A DNA stretch of 64,000 bases from Nectonema munidae (lineage: Eukaryota > Nematomorpha > Nectonematoida > Nectonematidae): assembly GCA_030549495.1 (NCBI GenBank), contig JAUIRK010000165.1, positions 186,001-250,000 of the forward strand, read 5' to 3'. A program made the translations under genes and the position numbers. Every line of letters starts with the position of its first letter. Position 1 is the stretch's first letter. The notes below the pieces were generated by a model. It was not told the origin of the DNA, did no database searches, and saw only the letters and a list, made by a program, of their open reading frames with translations. Shown here in pieces: positions 22,943 through 33,049 of the stretch.

Positions 22943-24510
22943 GATTAAAATTTAGTATACTGAAAAAACAAATTAGTTATATTAACTAATTTACACAGTT
23001 CAGCTGATTTTTTATTTTTGCCTATAGGCATCTTAGCAGAAGATATTTCAAGAGATTTTTATGTAAGTAAAAGAAGTGATATAAATTCTAGCAGGCATCT
23101 TAAAGGAATGATATAAATTTTCACAGGCAACGATAAGACATGATAAAAATCTTTAAATGAATCTCTTTGAATCTCCCTTTCATTGGAACTAAAAATAAAT
23201 AATTAAAGCATAAGTGCCTCCCTTTCCGAATATTTTCATTCAAACATATGTATGCATAGATTTTGTCCGCTTAAAATCTAGGGTTCAAAGCTAGTTCAAC
23301 TAAAAAATTTGTACATGCATTAGAACAAAAATTGTAAAGATTATGAAAAATGGTTATTACCTGCATAGAAATAAACTTTGATATAACCTTAAAACTAAGA
23401 TTAACTAATCAATTAATCTTACTAATAAAAAGAATTTTTTTTGAGATTTAAATATTATAAATGAATTTTTTACAAAATTAAAAATTTATAAAAAGAATTA
23501 TTTCTAATTTTGATTTTATTGAATTTTTTTTTAAAAAATATAAAATTCATAAAAGTAATTTTTATAGAAAAAATAAAGAAATTTAAAAGGCTAATTTTTT
23601 ATAAAATTTTAAATTTTTGAATGGAGATTTTGTAAATATGTTTTTTCCCTAACCCTAACTTTATTAACGTATTTTGTAAACTTTTAGTCTTTGTTTATGA
23701 TGTAGAATTACTTATAAACAGATAAAATAAAGATTTTGACCTATTTTATTCCAGAACATTTAGATCCACTTGTGTACCAATGGCGCATTTAGATAACAAT
23801 TACAAATACTATACTAATTACATCAAGCAAATAAAGAATTCAAAGTATGTTTGATTTACATCTCATTTTATATTACATCTTTTTCGTGATTATAAGGAAA
23901 CCAAAAAACTTTTTTTTTCAAATTTAATTTCCTGTATTAAAACTAAATGAACTTTTATACTAAAAACGCAAAATTAACTTTATTTTTACATTTTGTCAAA
24001 AAAACTTCTCACAAGTAAGCAAATAAAATTTTGAGTATTTTCTATTTGTGTGATTATAATCCTTTATTGTTCAATAAATTTTTAAATTTCTTAAATGAAA
24101 TTTTTTATTCATTATAAAGTTTTTTGTATAAAATTTTTTCTTTTTAAGATTATTTTAATTTTCTCCTATTTCAATGGCGCATTTTAAATCAAGTTTTGCT
24201 GTTCAAAAAATTCTGAAATATGGGTGAAAAATTGGCCTATCAATAACGTAATACATTCAAGAAATTTACCAAAAATAGGAAATTTTGAAAGTTTTTCAAG
24301 ACTACCAAAGAAAATAGACATTCATATGCACATTCCCTTTATATATATAAAAATATGAACAGACAAAAAACAAATATTTTTTTGTTCAATAAAGTTATTA
24401 TTATTATTATTATTAAAAAAGATAGACGTTCTTGGTTTATCTGTTTCTTTATTTGAAAAAGAAAATCTTAAGAAAAATCAAAATAGTATCTGGAGAATTG
24501 ATGGGGAAAA
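22943..24510. other. AT-rich intergenic with short internal repeats
   Basis: No gene seen. At 23030-23130 there are loosely repeated AGGCATCTTA and GATATAAATT phrases. A (TTA)n microsatellite lies at about 24395-24414. Confidence 0.5.
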
Positions 24511-24768
24511 ATGAGTGTTTCTAGTGAGCAAGCAATTATTGCTAGAATGAATAAATTGATAACAATGTACGAAAAAAATTCAAAGAAAGAATTTCAAAAT
24601 CAGTTGAGCACTCTTTTTGATATCACAAAAAAGAGGACTATGGTTGTGCATGGAAGGTAAATTGTTTTATCAAAAACAAATAGAGTCCGGAGAAAAAATT
24701 GGCTATCTAACCAAGAAACCTGCACCTCTTCATTCAATTCATCCTTCCAAAAGACAACAATCAAACGT

Positions 24769-25779
24769 CAGGGCTGTCAAGTTTCAGAAATTGTCATGCG
24801 GGTGAAAATTTTCTGTCAAGCCATGGAGAAAATTCAATTTTTGCAGTTTTTTTCAGAAAAAAACAGCCAATAAAAATGCCTTTGAGATGATTAATAGCCA
24901 ATGGTCTTTATATCTATTTACGCAGACCCCTAGCCAGAAAAAAATTTTGGTTTGGGGAGGGGGCACTCCATTAGGTTAGGATATGGTTAGGTTTCTACAT
25001 CATTTAGTTATCGTTTTAACACTAGAACGTCCAAAGGGGTCATTTTAACCCTTGCAATATTTTAAATGACAAGAATTTATGTTATTTGTTGTCGATTCTA
25101 CTTGAAACTCAATAAATTCCTAAAAAAAAAATACATTATTTTTAAACTGAGCCACTAATATACCAAAAAACTCTAAAACAAAAGCAAAAAAAAGAGGTAC
25201 TAGGCCCTACAGCAAAATCTAAAAGATCTGTTATAAACGGTTATTTTTGAGTTCTTACTTTTTATTGATTTCTATATCTTCAAATTAATAAACTACGCAT
25301 AAGAGTGAAACTAAACGTGTTTTATGTAACACTCTATGGAAATTATCATTTTTGAACTACATGTTTTCATAGCTATATTGAATGTGAGAGGAGTTACTAT
25401 GTCTAAAAGTTAAAATATCAAATTACATTCCACAAGTAGATTAGGCTTTCCATAAGTCAGAGTAAACGATTGTGCCTGATCGCATTAAAAAATTCATAAG
25501 TATAATTACAAAACTAATTGTACCTGATGAAACATGATTTTTAATTAGAAAAAATTAATAATTATTTTTGATTAAAATTCATTGATATGTCGCTTTTTTT
25601 GACTCGATAATAACTGAGATTAGGGTTGGAAATTAAAACATTTTGAAACTTCTTCGGAGGTTGCCATTTTAATTATCAGCATACTAGATATATTTTTTTC
25701 AAATTTTTTTCTGTTTATGCGGGATTTCAACTCAAGTTGCGGGTGACTCCCGCTCAATGCGGGTGACTTGACAACCCTG
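24769..25779. mobile_element. 1-kb terminal-inverted-repeat element inside the transposase-like gene
   Basis: The left end is CAGGGCTGTCAAG and the right end, read inward, CAGGGTTGTCAAG (12 of 13 identical). Both sides are flanked by AAACGT (24763-24768 and 25780-25785). Subterminal GCGGGTGA/TCACCCGC repeats at the right end can fold back. The host gene's two halves are colinear across it, confirming insertion. The 6-bp duplication is shorter than the 8 bp of hAT, unless two bases have mutated. No transposase lies inside; the interior holds a hAT-like end at 24923 (CAGACCCCTAGCCAG) and a piggyBac-like end at 25020. Confidence 0.75.
25016..25060 (+). mobile_element. Solo piggyBac-type end
   Basis: TTAA (25016-25019) followed by CACTAGAACGTCCA and an imperfect palindrome with arms AAGGG/CCCTT. 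The CACTAGAACG start resembles the CCCTAGAACG end at 60734. I did not find the partner end. Confidence 0.5.
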
Positions 25780-26850
25780 AAACGTTAATTTTAGCAAATA
25801 TGAAAGCTCAGATCAGTCAACAACTGACTGAGATATAAATGAGGAAGAGTTTTTAATCATTGAAAAAGAAAGAAAAAAGAATAACTCTATTGCCCAATCA
25901 GTTAAACTGGTTACAGATTTATCTGTTTCAACTAGAAAAGCTTCTAAAATTTGCATGAGTCTTTTGCAAGAAGCATTAGATTTACCAACCCCTACTCAAT
26001 CTGGAATATTTAAAGAATGATCAAATTTGGACAACAACAAATTCTAAAAGTAAATGAATTATTTGTTTGCATTTCGATGGTAAAAGAATATACGATGATA
26101 AGGAAAACTTAAATCATGGAGAAGAGTACCAGGTGGTGTTTTAAAAGTCAAGATGGTTCTGTTGAAAGCATATATATAAAGGAATCAAAAAATGATTGAT
26201 GAAAACAATGCTTAGTCTTCAATTAAGATTTGTGATACTGTAGCTGTAAATACTGGTCGTTGGAGGGGAGTAGTTCCTAGATTGCAAGAAGAAATGCTCA
26301 AAATGAATCTTGTTAAATCCCAATTCATTGGATGTCAGCATCATATTTTAGATAGAGTACTAAGACATGTTTTGGACTTTTACATCAACAAAGAAACTAA
26401 GAGTCCTTATTTAAATTATGAATTTATAGAAGAAATAAAAAATAATTATAATTATTTGAAGAATTTGTATGTTGCAGAAATTGAAATGCTAAAGTTTAAA
26501 AATCTTGGATGGAGAGATATTTTAAATTTCCCTGTTTTAATTTAGATTTTTCAAAGAGTGGAAAACTTCCGAAAATAGCGTGGAAGTCTTTACTGGCATT
26601 TCAGATTGCTCGGTGGAAATCCAGAGCAATTTTTGTTCTCATAGCTTATTTTCTTTTACCTAAATATAGACAAGCATTAGAAGTTCCTGCTTATGATTGG
26701 CAAAAAATATGGTTTTCAGACCAATTATACAATCCTGAAAAGTGTGAAAAACTTGTCAGTTGTATTCAAAAAACAAAGTCTTGTATTGTACATTTGATAC
26801 TCGCTTACCCTCTATTTATTATATCAATATATGTATACTCTATATAAAAC

Positions 26851-27272
26851 TATGTTTCTGACGAGTTACTTCATATACATATAAGTAATAAAGCGATAAT
26901 TTTCTAAACATTTTATAAATCAATAAAAAATATAAATAAGTTTGATCGCTGCAGCGGCTTTCTTGTTTCCTTGGAACTTGTTATATTGCGTGTATTCTTA
27001 CATAATTTTCTCGAGATCGTAATCACTGTTAGTTAATTTATTTCTCCTCTTCACTTTATTTTTTTCTTTAAGTCTACTCTTCCCAGTTTCTTTATTATTT
27101 TTAAAACGTAATAATCTCTATATTCAAACTCTACTTTCTCGTCTCAAGATCGTAATCACTTTTCGTTAAAACTACTCTTCCCCAATTTATTTCTCCTCTT
27201 CATTTTATTTTTTCCTCTCAGTCTCCTTTTTCCTGTTTCTTTATTATTCCTAAAATTAATTCTTCCTTCGAA
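26851..27272. other. Pyrimidine-rich spacer
   Basis: Contains imperfect repeats of phrases such as TTTATTTCTCCTCTTC (near 27035 and 27187) and ATCGTAATCACT, so a short tandem duplication of roughly 150 bases is likely. It may be the 5' flank of the following piggyBac gene. Confidence 0.45.
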
Positions 27273-28413
27273 ATGAAGTTCAAACATTTATCCCCTGCCT
27301 TGAACCAATTGAAAGAAGAAACATCCTTGGGAACGATTCTTCCTCTAAATGAAAATGCTATTGCTACTAATACGGAAGATATTGATGAAAATGACATGTT
27401 GGATACTTTCCCTAAAAATACATGTGGAGAAATTTAAGTGGATGTTTCCGATATTGGAGAAGATAAAGTTCTACCTTGCCGTTGGAAAAAAAATTATTTG
27501 ATAAATCATCTACTTCATATTCAAATCTTGAAAGCTGCGAAACTTTATCACCTACTGCTTTAGAGCCCATTGATGTTTCTATAAACTTTTTCCGACGGAG
27601 TACATGGAGACGTTAGCTAGCTTATCTGTTTCTTATGTAAGTCTGAAAAATGAGATAATTTCCTTAGATTGGAAAGGAAAAGAGCAAAGTTCCTCAATCC
27701 AAAAGGTGCCTTTGAGCATTCAGGTTGTTAAAAATTTTATCCAAATATTAGAAAACCCATCCAAACATATTTTTTATTTTGATAATTTTTTTACTTCATA
27801 CATACTTTTAAAAGATTTAGGCGACAAAAATTTAAAAGCAATAGGAACTGTGAGAAATAATGGAAAAAATATTTGTCCTTTGAAGGATGATAAAGAACTA
27901 AAGAAAAAAAATCGAAGGTCTTTTGATTTTAGATCGGACGGTTTTAATGGAAGGATAATGCTATCGTGACTGTTGGATCTAATTTTTGTTCTCCTCATGA
28001 CCCTGTAAGAAAAATTAAACGATACGCGCGTTCGGAAAAGAAAAAAAAATGAAATAGAATGTCCTCATCTCATCACAAAATACAATCAAGGAATGGATGG
28101 AGTCGATGTTTTTGACAAACTCTCATCATTGTATCGACCCAAAGTAAACTCAAAAAAGTGGCGGTGGCCTTTAGCTATGCATCCCATAAATGTTTCGGTT
28201 ATTAGCGCATGGAAAACTTATGAAAAGATTTATCCCAATAGTAAAGTTTCTCATCTTGATTTTCGAAGAGAAATAACTTTGCATTTATTACGACTAAAAG
28301 GTTTACAAATCAAGAGAAGACCTGGACCCTCTTCGCATCTTTATAAAAGCTCAAGAAGTGTTAATGGACATTATTTAATTTCCGTTTCAAGACAGCAACA
28401 AAAAAATGTGTAG
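27273..28413 (+). pseudogene. piggyBac transposase remnant
   Basis: Starts MKFKHLSPALNQL with an acidic N-terminal region, then jumps to the catalytic-core blocks IQVVKNFIQILENPSK and FYFDNFFTSYILLKDLGDKN (the DNFFTS aspartate is the family's second catalytic Asp), AIGTVRNNGKN, and finally GMDGVDVFDKLSSLYRPKVN plus KKWRWPLAMHPINVSVISAW. These are hallmark piggyBac (DDE_Tnp_1_7) motifs in the right order. Relative to the 550-600-residue family a large central section with the first catalytic Asp is missing, and stops interrupt the rest. Confidence 0.88.
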
Positions 28414-28467
28414 TGTGTAAAAAACATCAATAATTTTTTTCATTCTTTGGGTGTTTTTCATATTTTG

Positions 28468-28503
28468 TTAACATTTATCGCCAATGGTCCACTTGTGGAC
28501 CAT
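28468..28503. repeat. TTAA plus near-perfect palindrome, piggyBac-end-like
   Basis: TTAA at 28468-28471, 12 spacer bases, then ATGGTCCACTTGTGGACCAT at 28484-28503, a 9-bp-arm inverted repeat with a 2-base centre. It lies 55 bases past the piggyBac gene. The spacing matches other piggyBac ends in the window, although the tip (CATTTATCGCC) lacks the usual CCC. Confidence 0.6.
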
Positions 28504-28779
28504 CAAATTATACAATGAAAATTTATTTTTTTATTTATATTTTTTTAATGAATTTTTAAAAACTTTTTTATTGAGTTTGGCAATTAAACGGGGAAAAGTT
28601 TGCTTTTGTCAACAACAAAGAAAGTTTGTTCAAAATATTATATAAAATATTGGAAATTTTATGTTCTATAGTTGTCAATAAAAGCACGAAATAAAAAAAA
28701 TAAAATTTGGTCAAGAGCCTAAAGAGTTTTTTCGAAATATAAATAAATTTCAAGTTTTTTCAAAAATGATGAAAATGTC

Positions 28780-29215
28780 AAGTTTAGATTTGTCGACGAA
28801 ATCTCGTGTTGCCCTGTGAAGCCGTGGGACACACTCAGCCCATGTACAAGATGCACTGCATCATCCACCAACAGTCCCTCTGTGTCATATCTAGGAACAT
28901 TGTTGATGTCATGGCTGTCGTAGTGAAAGTGGTGTCAACTCCATCTTCTCTAGCAGAAACAAACACCGCCTCCAGGTAGTAATGGACGAGATTAACGTTC
29001 ATTACAAAGAACTTCTTTTCTTCTGTTAGTTCCGTTGGCTTAATCGTGGGGTAGGACTGCCCGTGTCTGCAGCCTACAGCAGGAGATCGCACCAGCGATC
29101 GCTAGCTCGCAGACATCACTATGAGCTTAAACGACCTTAACTTGAAACTGCAAAGCAAAGACGTTTAGTGACAGATATGGATGCCTACATCACAACTTTG
29201 AGGTGAACCTGCACA
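28780..29215 (+). pseudogene. hAT remnant, GTF2IRD2/FAM200-like
   Basis: The plus strand reads PMYKMHCIIHQQSLC, then VDVMAVVVKVV at 28838-28938, the zinc-coordinating block of Charlie-type hAT transposases related to GTF2IRD2. Further on LNDLNLKLQSKDV and TDMDAYITTL (about 29125-29200) match the next conserved segment. Frames are broken between them. The fragment is visibly GC-richer than its surroundings, suggesting a comparatively recent arrival. No ends were located. Confidence 0.8.
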
Positions 29216-29219
29216 AAGT

Positions 29220-29375
29220 GTGCTACCAAAATTCTTATATGGCCCTCATTATGGGCCCCTGATAACCGTTGGGCATTTACCCCGTCCCCTGGGTTCGATT
29301 CTTGATGGTCACACTTCTATCGTCTGTACAATTAAGGAAAATTATTTTTCTCCCGGATCCAATAACAACAATTAA
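29220..29375 (+). mobile_element. tRNA-derived SINE, family 2, copy 1
   Basis: The B-box-like GGTTCGATTCT lies at about 29288-29298, preceded by a GC-rich head and followed by a body (TGTACAATTAAGGAAAATTA) ending in GGATCCAATAACAACA. The same order recurs inverted at 51695-51812. The head is too diverged to fold as a tRNA by eye. Confidence 0.6.
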
Positions 29376-30237
29376 AAAAGGTCAAAATTCACAGTTTTTT
29401 TTAATTTTTGATAATGACAACTTTGAAAAATTGTGATGAATTCAAAAAAAAAAAGTATTTTTAAATATTCCAAATTATTGGAACACAAAATATCAAAGTT
29501 AAGTAACTCACGCACATTCACACAAAGGTACGAACTCATATACATAAACTGACTGATACAGATTTATAAAAAAGATGGGCTTATACGAGAAGTTGATATA
29601 TGAGGCCCTTATTAGTGTTTGAGGCCGTGTCTCAAGAATCCTTAAAGCGCGCTCTGATTGAAAGGAGAGTGATTGGGGTTCGAAGAAGTATTTTATGTAA
29701 TGCATTTTGCAAACCAAGGAATTAGAATGTTTTAAGGGAAGTTATATTGTAGAAAGATGTGAGTAAGGTAGCTTGTGTCTTTAGTATATTGTTTTGAGTG
29801 TTGTTGAGTGGCTTAATTCGCTTTTAGGTGTCCACAGAGGGTTGGGCTTCTATATAAAACTTATATCTTCAAATTAAATTTTGTCATACTGTTGCATTAT
29901 TTTTTTGGAATTTATAACGAAAAAAGTTTACAACGAAATTTGCAAACAAACTCTTTACGCACCGATATTAAAAAAATTATATTAACTTTTTAAAGCAAAA
30001 AACGAACCCAAAATGAAAAAAAAATTGACCTACAAATGAAAAAACATTTTGGAATAAAAATTTTAGAAAAAAAATAATTAGTAATCTATTATTTTTAGGG
30101 AAAAAAATGTATTCCATTTTTAAGGTAAATTAGAATTTGTCCAAAAGCTCAAGAGAATAAAATCTCATTTGTGATAACTTTTTTACTACATAATATAGTA
30201 TATTTATAGTTTTACAATAAATATAAAGGAGTAGACG
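29376..30237. other. Intergenic, no gene called
   Basis: AT-rich. The minus strand at 29508-29717 stays open for 69 codons (NQSLSF-like and RALRILETRPQTLI phrases) but I cannot assign it. Poly(A)/poly(T) runs are frequent. Confidence 0.4.
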
Positions 30238-30245
30238 CTTTGGAT

Positions 30246-30759
30246 CATGGTTGGACAAACTATTTCATGAAAGGGCCGCTTTAATAATTTACTTCTTTAA
30301 GGGGTCGTATAGTGTAATAAGCAATATTTAAAACATGCAAGACTTAATTTTTGTTAATGATAAAATAATTTTATTGATTCAAAAACTTATTGATCAGCAA
30401 TTTAAGGTAAATTTATTGTGATCTTGAAAAAAATATTTTTAATTATTCAAAAATAATTACCGGATCAATTATTATACACTAAAAAGAATAAATAACATTT
30501 AACTTTATTCTTCGAGAATTAAAATACACCAATACAACTACGGAAAAGTAAAAATAGGGGAAAAAAGAAATCAACTAGTCAAAACACTTTCAACCAATCA
30601 ATGATCGTATAGTATGAATCTATTTTAATAGAATAATTTTTTGGCATCAATGATAGCAAACTCATAAATAACTTTAGATTGTAACTTTATCTTAGGGAGC
30701 CGCATAAAAATCATTGTCGGGCCGCATTTGGCACGCAGGACGTAGTTTGCCCACCTCTG
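30246..30759. mobile_element. 514-bp hAT MITE with 8-bp target duplication
   Basis: The left end CATGGTTGGACAAACTA and the right end read inward CAGAGGTGGGCAAACTA form imperfect terminal inverted repeats of the CAGAGGTGGGCAAACT type known from hAT-Charlie elements. GGGCCGC blocks follow on both sides. Flanking octamers CTTTGGAT (30238-30245) and CTTTAGAT (30760-30767) differ at one base and are read as the target duplication. No coding sequence is inside. Confidence 0.85.
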
Positions 30760-30767
30760 CTTTAGAT

Positions 30768-31339
30768 CAACTGCATATACAGTAAAAATAAAAGATGGTA
30801 TTTGTAACATGATTGATATTTCATGTGTAAATAGTTTTGTTTCCTAATTAAAAATCAATCCTGGCTTGAATGAAGGCAAAATATACATGTGAAGCTTTTT
30901 TTAGAAGATTTAGCAAAAAATGTAGTGCAAAATGAAACATTAAAGAGCACGTCTTCAAAGCGGAAATTCTTCATGTTCTCTTGCCACAAATATCAGAGAG
31001 ACACAAGAATTTGCTGAATCTTCTTCAAAACAAACTAAAAAAACTACCTAAAGGAGCTCGCCCTTCATTGTGTGTGGCAAAAGACCGAAAAGCCTATTGA
31101 CAGTATAAAAAATGCTTATCATTTTTCAGTTCGGTATTTTTTGGCGAATTTTCACCCATCATGGTAAAATGTGTTGGTAAAAATTAGGCGAATATGAGGG
31201 TTAACAGAAAAAGTTAGTGAAAATATTTTATTAATTTAGAAAAAAGTGTAAATAAGTGATTAAATTTGACAAGTTTTTAATAAAAAGTATAGAAATATAA
31301 TTATAATAACAATGTGAGCTGGGCAAAGTAAGGGTATTA
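30768..31339. other. Intergenic, 3' side of GCLC
   Basis: TTTATT at 31227-31232 gives AATAAA on the minus strand, 108 bases past the GCLC stop, and is a plausible poly(A) signal. A 50-codon plus-strand open stretch at about 30942-31100 is unassigned. Confidence 0.45.
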
Positions 31340-33049
31340 TCAAGTTAGCAAAAATTTACATAGATCATAATTCATTTCGGGAGTTATGATGGAATCGTTC
31401 TCATATTTTGGATGTGTGAATATAAAGCGTCTGATGAGAGAAGCGGATGTTTGAACTTTGCCAGAAGCTCTATCTTGAATTAATTTCAAATAGTTGTGTA
31501 TCGTGCAGGCTGTCTTTGGCTCCAGTTCCATGTGATTGAGAAAATTTTGAATTAAAGGAACCAAGCCAACAAAACTTTTACACCCATTAATTATATCATC
31601 GATTGACATTTCGGTTAAGAGTGGATTTTCACAAGTTCCATGGTTTCTAGTATAAATATCAGTTCGAAAGTAAAATCTTTCCAATAAGACAGCGTTACAA
31701 TTTTGGGCTCTTTGCATATTCTGGTCTACTTTCGAGATAGGAACGAGAAAATTGAGCTTAAAGGACAGAATAGTTCTTGTTAGCAAGACAACAAATACAA
31801 CATATGCAGCATTCTCGAAGTCGGTGAGTTGAACTTCCATTGGTCGGAACTCTACACGCCAGCCAATTTTGCCATCAAAGGAGGCAGGTTTAAATCTTAG
31901 CGTTTGCCAATTTGTTGATTGGATGTTCTCAAAGTGATCGTTGTCTTGTGTATTGTCTTGATCAAGCTTTTCATTATACACGACCAAAGGATCTCTAATA
32001 AAGAGGTGAGCGATGTGCTGGGAAAGGAGAGGATCGATTTCGGCATTGACTAATTTTTCGTAAAAGCCAACATCGTACTCCAAAGGTATGTCGTTGTACA
32101 CTGAATTTTCAGGAGACAAATAAGAGCTGATGGAGTCATAACGAGACTTCATGATGTGATCTAACTCGCCCACAGTCCTATCGTCAACTGAGGCGGAAAT
32201 AACAGACCAACGACAATCCCTATCAGATAAAACGCCTTTAAATATGGGGGAAGAAGCGCTGAGCGCCATCATGATAGGACAAATATTGGCCAACTGGTCG
32301 TATAAAAGTCTCGCTTCGTTGATACTACAGGCTTGGAAAGTGACTTGCAGACAACAGCACCCCATGCCAAAGGCCATGCAATCCATGGCAATCGCGGAGG
32401 AAGTGGCAGAAGTGTTTCTGTCAACAAAGATCGGAAGGCGAATATCGACTTTCTTTCCTCTTCTCTTGCGAATATTTTTAGCAAGGTAAAGATAGCGTGG
32501 ATGATCGAAAAAAACGACATCATCTGAGACATAATCTGACTTCATGAATTCATTATTGAATAGGTTAGAAGCAGGATCGGTAAAGTCACTACACCCGAAC
32601 AAGGGAAAAACGGTGAGAGTAGCTAAGGATTCATTTTGATGCAAAAACCTGGAGGCATAATTTCTTCTATTCTTCATGCTAGTCTCCACTTTGGTGAAAT
32701 CAGATATGTTACTGCCATAAGGCTCAGCTGGCGTTCCTTCAATCATATAAGCCCCAAATTCTGAAACCCAAACAAAATTTTCTTCAGGAATCGAGGAATT
32801 TTTTTCATTTGCGTGAAGTTCTTTGAGTATTTGATTAGATCGTAAACTGACTCTTGTCTTGCGATTAGCGTGATCAAAGGACAAAATCATATACTCTATT
32901 TCATCTCCCCATTTTAGGCAAGGTTTACAAACATCTTTCAGTTTACTATACATATTGATAAACTGAACAATTCCATTTTCTTTCACGTGGTGCGAATACT
33001 GCTTAACTTCTTCCCATTCTAAAGGAGATCCTTCGGATAATAACCCCAT
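31340..33049 (-). CDS. GCLC: Glutamate-cysteine ligase catalytic subunit
   Basis: The 569-residue protein aligns collinearly with animal GCLC (about 637 residues), which joins glutamate and cysteine using ATP in the first, rate-limiting step of cytosolic glutathione synthesis. It starts MGLLSEGSPLEWEEVKQYSH like the family. Landmarks are CLKWGDEIEYMILSFDH (44-60), MIEGTPAEPYGSNISDF (102-118), IRKRRGKKVDIRLPIFVDRN (193-212), FGMGCCCLQVTFQACSINEA (227-246), SVISASVDDRT (282-292), HLFIRDPL (348-355), FENIQSTNWQTLRFKP (373-388) and WRVEFRPMEVQLTDFENAAY (397-416). The ORF ends about 36 residues short of the usual C terminus, just after MNYDL. A good splice donor (T|GTAAAT at minus-strand 31359-31354) sits exactly where homology stops, so the true last exon may lie leftward; alternatively the protein is genuinely short, since an AATAAA follows. 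A regulatory subunit (GCLM) is not in the window. Confidence 0.96.
   Translation of the reverse strand: MGLLSEGSPLEWEEVKQYSHHVKENGIVQFINMYSKLKDVCKPCLKWGDEIEYMILSFDHANRKTRVSLRSNQILKELHANEKNSSIPEENFVWVSEFGAYMIEGTPAEPYGSNISDFTKVETSMKNRRNYASRFLHQNESLATLTVFPLFGCSDFTDPASNLFNNEFMKSDYVSDDVVFFDHPRYLYLAKNIRKRRGKKVDIRLPIFVDRNTSATSSAIAMDCMAFGMGCCCLQVTFQACSINEARLLYDQLANICPIMMALSASSPIFKGVLSDRDCRWSVISASVDDRTVGELDHIMKSRYDSISSYLSPENSVYNDIPLEYDVGFYEKLVNAEIDPLLSQHIAHLFIRDPLVVYNEKLDQDNTQDNDHFENIQSTNWQTLRFKPASFDGKIGWRVEFRPMEVQLTDFENAAYVVFVVLLTRTILSFKLNFLVPISKVDQNMQRAQNCNAVLLERFYFRTDIYTRNHGTCENPLLTEMSIDDIINGCKSFVGLVPLIQNFLNHMELEPKTACTIHNYLKLIQDRASGKVQTSASLIRRFIFTHPKYENDSIITPEMNYDLCKFLLT

Larger units (their letters stand above)
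24511..26850 (+). pseudogene. Transposase-like gene of an unassigned family, split by an insertion
   Basis: The first part (24511-24768) reads MSVSSEQAIIARMNKLITMY and FQNQLSTLFDITKKR. After a 1-kb insertion the frame resumes with IAQSVKLVTDLSVSTRKASK, LPTPTQSGIFKE, a HFDGKRIYDD-like block near 26070, VAVNTGRWRGVVPRLQEE, then SQFIGCQHHILDRVLRHVLD (26327-26386) and a C-terminal ARWKSRAIFVLIAYFLLP and YDWQKIWFSDQLYNPEKC. I recall this architecture (DGKRI, NTGRR-G-V, FIGCQHH-LD, ARWNSRAI, WFSDQ) from repeated hypothetical proteins in crustacean and other invertebrate genomes. I believe it is a cut-and-paste transposase but cannot name the superfamily. Stops and shifts outside the insertion show the copy is dead. 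Confidence 0.6.

Noticed and set aside
24395-24414. Short microsatellites such as (TTA)n here and (ATT)n near 21915
   Set aside because: Ordinary simple repeats in AT-rich DNA, not informative beyond a mention.
30942-31100. 50-codon amphipathic plus-strand frame just past GCLC
   Set aside because: Leucine- and lysine-rich but unlike any family I know, and not on the strand needed for a GCLC terminal exon.
32244-32532. Open frames on both strands inside GCLC
   Set aside because: Overlap conserved GCLC coding sequence in other frames; no domain.
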